13,760 bases of DNA from Bacteroidetes bacterium UBA5697 (lineage in GTDB: Bacteria > Bacteroidota > Bacteroidia > B-17B0 > Aurantibacillaceae), in NCBI GenBank assembly GCA_002420145.1, contig DIHL01000063.1:1-13760 (forward strand). The letters are read 5' to 3'. The translations under genes were made by a program, and so were the position numbers. Shown in pieces: positions 1-5,288 of this stretch; the first letter of the stretch is position 1; each line of letters begins with the position of its first letter. The notes beneath the pieces are model-generated. The model was not told where the DNA came from, made no database searches, and saw nothing but the letters and a program-made list of their open reading frames with translations.

Positions 1-70
1 GAGCGCCTGCCTTGTCGGCAGACAGGTAGTCGAGAACTTTAACTTGCGCTTCGACTCCGCTCAGCGTGAC
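1..70. repeat. GC-rich composite repeat read in frame inside the flavoprotein gene
   Basis: The segment is far richer in GC than its surroundings. Bases 6-26 match the 20-bp palindrome at 4549-4568, with one extra T in the left arm (21 bp). Bases 28-33 (AGTCGA) and 51-56 (TCGACT) form a second inverted pair, and 58-66 (CGCTCAGCG) is a small odd palindrome. The part CTTCGACTCCGCTCAGCG resembles a short repeat that I recall being scattered through many Bacteroidota genomes. That recollection is general knowledge and not something the window shows. The whole segment is stop-free in the frame of the flavoprotein. The left boundary may lie outside the window. Confidence 0.7.
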
Positions 71-850
71 AATGTTATAGTTAAAACCACAAAACAAACA
101 TACATAGCTTATGCCGTTATTTGCAGTATTGGAGGCCATCATCAAATAAAAAATTATCAGTTTTTGAAAAATTGTGGGCACACCATTGACGATTTAATTC
201 CGAGTTTATTTACTCTAAACTTACCGCAAAGTAATATTAAAGAATTGATGGGTTTAAGTGTGAAAAATGGAACAGTTAAAGTTAATGGAACCAAACATCA
301 ATATACTGGTCCCGTTTTAATTACTCATTGGGGTTTAAGCGGACCAGCTGTTTTAAAATTATCAGCTTTTGCCGCCTATGATTTTTATAAATTAAATTAT
401 GAAGCAGGTATTTCTGTAAACTGGACAGGTACTTTAAATGAAGAACAATTAAAAGAAGAATTGAGTTTACAATTAGGATCGAAAGCCTTAATCGTTAATA
501 CACCTTTGTTTGAAATCCCGAAGCGCTTATGGGAATATTTAATACTTAGAGCAGAGATAAATTTATCAAAACCGTGGATTGAATTAGGAAAAAAGCAATT
601 GAATAAATTAGCTCAGGTTTTAACCAATGATGCGTATGACATGAAAGGAAAAACTACATTTAAAGAAGAGTTTGTAACAGCTGGTGGGATTAATTTAAAA
701 GAAGTAAATTTTAAAACGATGGAAAGCAAATTAGTACCTCATTTGTTTTTTTGTGGAGAGGTATTAAATATTGATGGGATTACAGGTGGATTTAATTTTC
801 AAAACGCTTGGAGTACAGCTTGGATAGCGGCAAAGAATTCTCTTAGCTAA
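2..850 (+). CDS. HI0933/BaiN-family FAD-dependent oxidoreductase, 3' part
   Basis: This is the C-terminal two thirds or so of a flavoprotein of the HI0933/BaiN family (NAD(P)/FAD-dependent oxidoreductases whose physiological substrate is mostly unknown). The frame is open to the left edge, so the true start and the N-terminal FAD-binding GxGxxG lie outside. Visible family marks are the AVICSIGG strand-turn after the inserted domain, the THWGLSGPAVLKLSA segment, and the C-terminal FFCGEVLNIDGITGG flavin-binding stretch followed by FNFQNAWSTAWIAA. The TTG at 44 is an internal codon and not a believable start, because the family fold needs a much longer N-terminus. The first 23 or so visible codons are translated repeat DNA (ACLVGRQ...FDSAQRD) directly before the VIVKTTKQTYIA strand. 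The stop overlaps the convergent permease gene by 8 bp. Family assignment is firm; whether the enzyme works with the repeat is unknown. Confidence 0.85.
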   Translation, partial: SACLVGRQVVENFNLRFDSAQRDNVIVKTTKQTYIAYAVICSIGGHHQIKNYQFLKNCGHTIDDLIPSLFTLNLPQSNIKELMGLSVKNGTVKVNGTKHQYTGPVLITHWGLSGPAVLKLSAFAAYDFYKLNYEAGISVNWTGTLNEEQLKEELSLQLGSKALIVNTPLFEIPKRLWEYLILRAEINLSKPWIELGKKQLNKLAQVLTNDAYDMKGKTTFKEEFVTAGGINLKEVNFKTMESKLVPHLFFCGEVLNIDGITGGFNFQNAWSTAWIAAKNSLS

Positions 851-2114
851 ATCTAATAGCCTTTATCGGAGTAATTTTATTAAGAATTAATGTAGGCAAA
901 AACATCATTAGTAAACAAGTCACAATAGTCCCTGCATTAATTAATAAAATATGAATGATAGAGAGATTAATAGGAACAGAATCTAAATAATATGTTTCGG
1001 GATTTAGGGTTAGAAAGTGAAATTGCCCTTGCAATAAACAAAATCCAATACCGATTAGGTTTCCAATCAATAAGCCCTTTATGAGTAATTGAATCGACAC
1101 ATAAAAAAAGATTTTTCTTACATTCACATTAGCTAAACCCAATGCTTTTAAAATTCCTACTAAATTGGTTCGTTCTAATATTAAAATAAGTAGGGCAGAA
1201 ATCATATTGATTGCCGCTACTAATACCATTAGTGTAATAATAATAACAGCATTTACATCAATCATATCCAACCAACTAAAAATGGAGCTTTGTAATTGTT
1301 TTACAGATTCAACCGTGTAATCATAACCTATGATGTCATTTAGGTTCTCTATAGAGGGTTCTAGTAAATTAAAATCTTTTAAATAAACTTCATAACCAGC
1401 TACTTCATTTTCATTCCAGTAATTTAATTTTTGAATTTGCTTTAAATCAACAAATACTAAGTTTTTATCAAAGTCAGAAAAGCCAGTATTAAAAATACCT
1501 TTCACGTAAAAATCCTTCACGCGAGGTTCGTATTCTATGTAGTTTTGTCCATTAAATGTAGTGTCTGTTAATTTCTTTTTTGTCATAAAATACACTAAAA
1601 GCTTCTGATTCAATTTTAGATGTAGTTTATTAGCAAGTGTTTGAGAAATGAAAATATCTTTACTGATAGTATCATTATTAATTGATAATGTAGTTCCTTC
1701 AATTGTATATGGCTTTAAATAACTCCAGTCGTAATCAACAGATACGCCTTTTAAAATAATGCCTTCATTTTCTGTTTTAGTTTTTAAAATTCCATTTTTA
1801 GTAGCAAACGCTTGAATGTGTTTGACGTTATCTGCTTTTTTTAATCCAATTAATAAGTCTTTTTCAAATGTAATAGGGTTAGGCTCTAACGATTGATTGG
1901 GGTCGTAGTCATTTATTTGAAGATGCGAAGTGAAAGTGGTGATTTTTTCAATAATCTGTTTTTGAAATCCTGTAACTACAGCCATAGTAATAATCATCAC
2001 GGCAACACCTAATGCAATACCCGTAATACCTATTTTTACAATTGGACTAGAAATATTGTTTTTTTCTTGACCAGAATTGAGAATACGGTTGGCTATGTAT
2101 CTAGAAAAATTCAT
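843..2114 (-). CDS. LolC/LolE-like ABC transporter permease (FtsX/MacB fold)
   Basis: The 423-residue inner-membrane permease has the LolC/LolE architecture. One N-terminal membrane helix (about residues 25-48) is followed by a large periplasmic MacB-like domain (about 50-280) and three C-terminal helices (about 289-313, 337-361 and 386-410). The FtsX signature after the second helix, ERTNLVGILKALG (about 314-326), and the terminal P-x-KAIRF are both present. Length matches LolC/E (about 400-415). Known relatives work with a LolD-type ATPase to pass lipoproteins to LolA for the outer membrane. No ATPase gene is adjacent here, as is common when the ATPase is encoded elsewhere, so an exporter role other than lipoprotein release remains possible. 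The ATG at 2112-2114 starts a plausible cytoplasmic N-terminus. The gene is divergent from the muramidase gene across 108 bp. Confidence 0.85.
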   Translation of the reverse strand: MNFSRYIANRILNSGQEKNNISSPIVKIGITGIALGVAVMIITMAVVTGFQKQIIEKITTFTSHLQINDYDPNQSLEPNPITFEKDLLIGLKKADNVKHIQAFATKNGILKTKTENEGIILKGVSVDYDWSYLKPYTIEGTTLSINNDTISKDIFISQTLANKLHLKLNQKLLVYFMTKKKLTDTTFNGQNYIEYEPRVKDFYVKGIFNTGFSDFDKNLVFVDLKQIQKLNYWNENEVAGYEVYLKDFNLLEPSIENLNDIIGYDYTVESVKQLQSSIFSWLDMIDVNAVIIITLMVLVAAINMISALLILILERTNLVGILKALGLANVNVRKIFFYVSIQLLIKGLLIGNLIGIGFCLLQGQFHFLTLNPETYYLDSVPINLSIIHILLINAGTIVTCLLMMFLPTLILNKITPIKAIRFS

Positions 2115-2222
2115 TCGATATAAAGATAATCAATTTTAAATAGCTTAGTATTTTTTGTGTTTTGTAATCACACCATTTAGTGATGTATTTGTTATATTTA
2201 CATTATCAATTTAAATTACTTT

Positions 2223-3410
2223 ATGCGTTTTATTTTCTTTTTAATCATATTATTCTTCAATACAGTTTCTTTACTTTCTCAAGTCGGAATTCAGTTTTAC
2301 TCATCAATCACAACAGGTGCTCAACAAACAGAGGTGTATTTGCCTTTACTTAAAAATAAAAAGGTTGCTATTGTTACTAATGCATCGGGTATTATAGGTA
2401 AAAGACATTTAGTTGATACTTTATTAAAACATAAAGTTAAGATTGTGAAAATATTTGGACCTGAACATGGTTTTAGAGGAACCGCTGATGCTGGCGAAAA
2501 AGTAAAGAGTGGCAAGGATGCATTGACTAAAATTACAGTGGTGTCGCTATATGGTTCGCACAAAAAACCAACAAAGGAAGATTTAAAAGGAGTGGATGTC
2601 GTTGTTTATGATATACAAGACGTTGGAGTTAGATTTTATACTTATATCTCTACTATGACTTATGTAATGGAAGCCTGTGCCGAGAATAATAAAGAGTTGA
2701 TTATTTTAGATAGGCCAAACCCGAATGGTTTTTATATTGATGGACCTGTGATAACAGATAAGTATAAATCATTTTTAGGTTTACATCATATCCCAATTGT
2801 TTACGGGATGACTTGTGGAGAGTATGCACAAATGGTTAATGGCGAAAGTTGGTTAAAGGATTCAGTTAAATGTAAATTAACCGTTATTCCGTTAAAAAAT
2901 TATGATAGAACAAAATTTGTATCAGGTTTGCCAATTAAACCATCTCCTAATTTGCCAAATGATACAGCTGTTTTATTGTACCCAAGTTTAGGATTATTTG
3001 AAGGAACAGTAGTAAGTTTAGCAAGAGGAACAAATGCACCTTTTCAGTTAATTGGAAGTCCGTTTACTCAAGCAATGAATTTTACATTTAAACCAGTTTC
3101 TAATTTGATTTCTAAGAAACCTAAATACCAAGATACTTTGTGTTATGGTTTAGATTTAAGGCTGTTATTTAATGAGCAATTACAACGTAAGTCAATTGAC
3201 ATCAGTTGGTTATCTTTATTTTATTCTCAAACACCTCAAAAACAGCCTGTTTTTTTTGATAAAAATTTTAATTATCATTCAGGTAATGAAGAATTGCAAA
3301 ATCAGATTAAGCAAGGGCTTGGTATTGCAGAAATTCGTGAAACATGGCAAAAAGATATTGCTACTTTCAAAAAAATACGATTAAAGTATTTAATTTATAA
3401 GGATTTTTAA
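2223..3410 (+). CDS. namZ: DUF1343 exo-beta-N-acetylmuramidase (NamZ-like), secreted
   Basis: The 395-residue protein begins with a signal peptide (about residues 1-20, positive RF start, hydrophobic core, LLSQ end) and then carries the DUF1343 fold throughout. Family motifs in order are VAIVTNASG (48-56), FGPEHGFRGTADAGEKV (78-94), VSLYGSHKKP (107-116), YDIQDVGVRFYTYISTM (129-145), DRPNPNG, PIVYGMTCGEYAQMVNGE, PSPNLPN, and LFEGTVVSLARGTNAPF. Characterised members such as Bacillus subtilis NamZ (YbbC) release terminal MurNAc residues from peptidoglycan fragments outside the cytoplasm, for cell-wall recycling. Length and motif order fit a complete enzyme. The next gene starts 40 bp downstream on the same strand, so the two may be co-transcribed. 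The gene symbol is taken from the family; orthology to B. subtilis NamZ is not proven here. Confidence 0.88.
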   Translation: MRFIFFLIILFFNTVSLLSQVGIQFYSSITTGAQQTEVYLPLLKNKKVAIVTNASGIIGKRHLVDTLLKHKVKIVKIFGPEHGFRGTADAGEKVKSGKDALTKITVVSLYGSHKKPTKEDLKGVDVVVYDIQDVGVRFYTYISTMTYVMEACAENNKELIILDRPNPNGFYIDGPVITDKYKSFLGLHHIPIVYGMTCGEYAQMVNGESWLKDSVKCKLTVIPLKNYDRTKFVSGLPIKPSPNLPNDTAVLLYPSLGLFEGTVVSLARGTNAPFQLIGSPFTQAMNFTFKPVSNLISKKPKYQDTLCYGLDLRLLFNEQLQRKSIDISWLSLFYSQTPQKQPVFFDKNFNYHSGNEELQNQIKQGLGIAEIRETWQKDIATFKKIRLKYLIYKDF

Positions 3411-3450
3411 TTTTTTAGATTAATTATTTCATACTAATAACTTAAAAATC

Positions 3451-4464
3451 ATGATGTTTTTTTATAGATTTCTTGGCGTTTTATTTATCACATTTTATTT
3501 TTTTGGTTGCGGAACTAATTCCGAAAACAAATCAGATAATGAGATGCCAAAAGCAATTGTTCATTCAAACTCAGATTCCTTAGATTTAAGCGATACACTA
3601 AATGAACAACTTTATGAAGAAGCTGATAATTTAGCTTATGAAGAGGCTTATGATAAAGCGTTGACGCTATTTAACATACCTTTTATCGAACAAGACGTTA
3701 AAACTAAATTTGGAAATGCACATGTGATTATATGTGGACCTAAAAATGGTGAACCTCTTGTTTTACTGCATGGCATGAATGCTAGTTCTACGATGTGGTA
3801 TCCTAATATTAAATCATATTCTAAATACTACAGAGTATATGCTATAGATTATTTTCTAGAACCTGGTAAATCACAATATATAGGTAAAACATCTAATACC
3901 AATGAAATTATTGATTGGTATTTTGAAATCTTTGATCAACTTCAACTTAAAAAGTTTAATTTATTAGGCGCTTCTCGTGGAGGGTGGTTATCAGTTAATA
4001 TTGCACTTCGAGCAGGCTCAAGAATCAATAAGTTGATTCTTTTAAGTCCAGCACAAACTTTTGGTATTATTAAACCTGGTTTTGATATATTTTCTAATAT
4101 AGGTTATTCGGTTATACCTAAAAGAAAAAAACTGAGAGGTATTTTGGAAACGATGAGTTCAAATGTGGATGGTATGAGTCAGATTTTTATAAATCAGTAT
4201 TTTATGGCTACTAAAAAGGCATCGATAGATGCTAATGTTATAAAAATGCAACCTTTTTTTGGCAAAGAACTGAAATCATTAAAAATGCCCATTTTGGTTT
4301 TAATTGGAGATAGAGATATTATTAATGGAGGATTAAATCTTACGAGAGCAAAAAGATTATGTGCTAATGTAGATACAGGAACGATAAGTAATGCAGGACA
4401 CTTTTTATCCATGGATCAATCAGATATTGTAGATAAAAGAGTCATTGAGTTTTTAAGGAAATAA
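3451..4464 (+). CDS. alpha/beta-hydrolase lipoprotein
   Basis: A 337-residue alpha/beta-hydrolase with a lipoprotein signal. The hydrophobic start ends FFGC with the cysteine at residue 20, and an acidic, polar linker (about 21-80) precedes the fold. Hydrolase marks are the oxyanion-hole stretch LVLLHGM (103-109), the nucleophile elbow GASRGG with Ser175, an acid in GDRD (Asp287 or Asp289), and the catalytic His317 in NAGHF. The triad is therefore complete. The lipobox has Phe at -3, which is weak, but the Cys is well placed. The product likely sits in a membrane facing the periplasm. The substrate cannot be told; general relatives are esterases, lipases or C-C hydrolases. Two ATG codons lie side by side at 3451 and 3454, and either could be used. 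It follows the muramidase gene by 40 bp, and a weak hairpin overlaps its stop. Confidence 0.82.
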   Translation: MMFFYRFLGVLFITFYFFGCGTNSENKSDNEMPKAIVHSNSDSLDLSDTLNEQLYEEADNLAYEEAYDKALTLFNIPFIEQDVKTKFGNAHVIICGPKNGEPLVLLHGMNASSTMWYPNIKSYSKYYRVYAIDYFLEPGKSQYIGKTSNTNEIIDWYFEIFDQLQLKKFNLLGASRGGWLSVNIALRAGSRINKLILLSPAQTFGIIKPGFDIFSNIGYSVIPKRKKLRGILETMSSNVDGMSQIFINQYFMATKKASIDANVIKMQPFFGKELKSLKMPILVLIGDRDIINGGLNLTRAKRLCANVDTGTISNAGHFLSMDQSDIVDKRVIEFLRK

Positions 4465-4487
4465 GAAAGTACCTTATTTTGTTTTTA
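4459..4487 (+). terminator. weak AT-rich terminator after the hydrolase gene
   Basis: AAATAAG (4459-4465) pairs with CTTATTT (4473-4479) across a 7-base loop, followed by TGTTTTT. The stem is only 7 bp with a single G-C pair and includes the hydrolase stop codon, so termination is probably partial. Confidence 0.4.
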
Positions 4488-4518
4488 TTGTATTATTGAA
4501 TCAAAGAACTTACATTTG
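4488..4518 (+). promoter_or_regulatory. Bacteroidota-type promoter of the original tRNA-Ser locus
   Basis: TTG at 4488-4490, a 20-base spacer, then TACATTTG at 4511-4518, a perfect match to the TAnnTTTG -7 consensus of Bacteroidota sigma factors. The tRNA relic begins 14 bases after the -7 box. This is the only copy of the tRNA upstream region with a good -33 element. It should drive transcription through the relic and the GIY-YIG gene. Confidence 0.7.
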
Positions 4519-4548
4519 CCACACAAATTTAGGAGAGGTGTCAGAGTG
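4509..4548 (+). repeat. 40-bp direct repeat, left copy
   Basis: Identical over all 40 bases to 4904-4943. It covers the -7 promoter box, the spacer to the tRNA and tRNA bases 1-17. The sequences to its left differ completely from those left of the other copy. Similarity resumes after the inserted palindrome (4569-4593 against 4944-4969) with a few changes. Confidence 0.95.
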
Positions 4549-4593
4549 CCTGCCTGTCGGCAGACAGGGTCGAAAGAGCAAGCCAGAAAGTTT
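4532..4593 (+). pseudogene. tRNA-Ser 5' relic interrupted by a palindrome
   Basis: Bases 4532-4548 equal tRNA-Ser positions 1-17 of the intact gene. A 20-bp insertion then lies in the D-loop. Bases 4569-4593 continue the D-arm and anticodon region with one substitution (4575), a one-base loss and a further change around the anticodon (CCAGAAAG in place of CCTGGAAAG). The variable arm, T-arm and 3' acceptor strand are absent, so no tRNA can form. Its own promoter is intact, so a transcript containing the relic is expected. Confidence 0.85.
4549..4568. repeat. 20-bp palindrome CCTGCCTGTCGGCAGACAGG
   Basis: Two 8-base arms (4549-4556 and 4561-4568) with one C/A mismatch flank a TCGG loop. Comparison with the intact tRNA shows it as a clean 20-bp insertion between tRNA bases 17 and 18. 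The same unit with one extra T occurs at 6-26. It has no stop codon in any of the six frames. Confidence 0.85.
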
Positions 4594-4617
4594 TTTTTAA
4601 ATAAATTCAAATTTCAT

Positions 4618-4878
4618 ATGTGTTTTTATGTGTATGCAATATCAAGCATAAATTTAAATTATATTTATGTTGGATTGACATCTAATATTGAAGAAAGATT
4701 AAAAAGGCATAATTTAGGATATGAACAAACAACAAAACCATACAAACCATTCATGCTTTTATATACTGAAGCATGTGAGGATAGAATTATAGCTCGTAAT
4801 AGAGAAAAGTATTGGAAAAGTGGTATAGGCAAAGAAAAACTTAGAAAGTTAAAAAATACAATATTATCCACTGAATAA
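4618..4878 (+). CDS. small GIY-YIG nuclease-domain protein
   Basis: An 86-residue single-domain protein of the short GIY-YIG (UvrC-N/URI) type. Visible catalytic marks are YVY (4-6), YVG (17-19), Arg27 and His31 in ERLKRHN, TTKPYKP (38-44), and RNREKYW with Glu63, the metal-binding glutamate. All key residues are present, so it should be able to cut DNA. I chose the ATG at 4618 because the fold begins at once (MCFYVYAIS), as in other short family members. The frame is open further upstream through the tRNA relic to the hydrolase stop, giving a possible TTG start at 4516 and a 34-residue extension made of tRNA and palindrome sequence, which is not believable as protein. The gene sits between a broken and an intact tRNA-Ser copy. 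A role in homing or tRNA-site mobility is inference; short GIY-YIG proteins also have unknown housekeeping roles. Confidence 0.85.
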   Translation: MCFYVYAISSINLNYIYVGLTSNIEERLKRHNLGYEQTTKPYKPFMLLYTEACEDRIIARNREKYWKSGIGKEKLRKLKNTILSTE

Positions 4879-4903
4879 TTTTTCTAAAAACTTTAATTTT
4901 AAT

Positions 4904-4943
4904 CTTACATTTGCCACACAAATTTAGGAGAGGTGTCAGAGTG
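4904..4943 (+). repeat. 40-bp direct repeat, right copy
   Basis: Identical to 4509-4548 and leading into the intact tRNA. The bases to its left belong to the GIY-YIG gene tail and an A/T-rich spacer. Confidence 0.95.
4906..4913 (+). promoter_or_regulatory. -7 box of the intact tRNA-Ser, lacking a good -33 partner
   Basis: TACATTTG fits TAnnTTTG exactly and stands 13 bases before the tRNA. At the proper distance upstream (about 4882-4887) the sequence is TTCTAA, with no TTG. The promoter is therefore weaker than the upstream copy, or the tRNA depends on readthrough from 4488. Confidence 0.5.
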
Positions 4944-5013
4944 GTCGAACGAGCAAGCCTGGAAAGTTTGTATACGGGAAACTGTATCGTGGGTTCGAAT
5001 CCCACCCTCTCCG
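4927..5013 (+). tRNA. tRNA-Ser, anticodon GGA
   Basis: An 87-nt class II tRNA. The 7-bp acceptor stem (GGAGAGG/CCTCTCC) is perfect, with discriminator G at 5013. The anticodon stem CAAGC/GTTTG surrounds the loop CTGGAAA, giving anticodon GGA for UCC and UCU codons. The long variable arm ATACGG-GAAA-CTGTAT is typical of tRNA-Ser, and the T-arm is GTGGG-TTCGAAT-CCCAC. CCA is not encoded (CAA follows), which is common in Bacteroidota. One oddity is that D-stem position 12 (A4938) faces C4950 and cannot pair normally. A strong terminator follows 9 bases later. Confidence 0.96.
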
Positions 5014-5021
5014 CAAAAATG

Positions 5022-5057
5022 AATTAAAAGCTCCGCGATAGTGGGGCTTTTAATTTT
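5022..5057 (+). terminator. intrinsic terminator of the tRNA-Ser transcript
   Basis: A 15-bp stem (5022-5036 with 5041-5055), closed by a GATA loop, contains a GC-rich top with two G-T pairs and an A/T-rich base, and runs into TTTT. It lies directly after the tRNA. Confidence 0.8.
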
Positions 5058-5288
5058 AAGTGAAGCTGCTTTTTTATATTAATAGCTTTCACTAAAATCA
5101 AAAATAACTTAGTCATTCATTTTACTGACTAGAATGCAAAAAGAGGCCAAAGCTGTTTTCTTTATAAAACTCAAACTAATAATATCTGGTTTTGGCTATT
5201 TAAAATTGGCTCTTACCGAATAGTCTAATTCTAAAACTTCTTTAAAATTAATTTTACATCATAAAACAACATCTTAAACTTAAATATT

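Larger units (their letters stand above)
4509..4903 (+). mobile_element. putative 395-bp GIY-YIG unit inserted at tRNA-Ser
   Basis: This is one period of a direct duplication. It runs from the start of the first 40-bp repeat to the base before the second. It holds the -7 box, the first part of a tRNA-Ser, a palindrome, and one complete nuclease gene. Recombination between the two 40-bp repeats would remove exactly this unit and leave the upstream -33 element in front of an intact tRNA-Ser. I infer a mobile or once-mobile origin from this structure and from the GIY-YIG gene, a domain common in homing nucleases. A simple local duplication with later decay is the alternative. Confidence 0.5.

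Noticed and set aside
44..850. Flavoprotein gene starting at TTG 44
   Set aside because: The codon lies inside repeat DNA and the resulting protein would lack the N-terminal FAD-binding domain; the frame is open to the window edge.
2115..2222. Divergent promoters between the permease and the muramidase gene
   Set aside because: Near-matches to the -7 box exist (TATATTTA at 2193-2200), but none has a TTG at the proper distance.
2321..2563. Open frames antisense to the muramidase, hydrolase, nuclease, methyltransferase and lptD genes
   Set aside because: They lie inside well-supported genes, lack recognisable motifs and show low-complexity composition typical of shadow frames.
4549..4598. Palindrome followed by a T8 run (4591-4598) as an intrinsic terminator of the relic transcript
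   Set aside because: The hairpin ends 22 bases before the T-run, too far for a normal intrinsic terminator, and the bases between belong to the tRNA copy.
4516..4617. Longer GIY-YIG protein starting at TTG 4516
   Set aside because: The extra 34 residues would be encoded by promoter, tRNA and palindrome sequence, and the GIY-YIG fold begins directly at the ATG at 4618.
5110..5131. Inverted repeat TAGTCA/TGACTA with 10-base spacer as an operator
   Set aside because: Six-base arms are expected by chance in AT-rich DNA, it lies over 150 bases from the next start, and no regulator gene is nearby.
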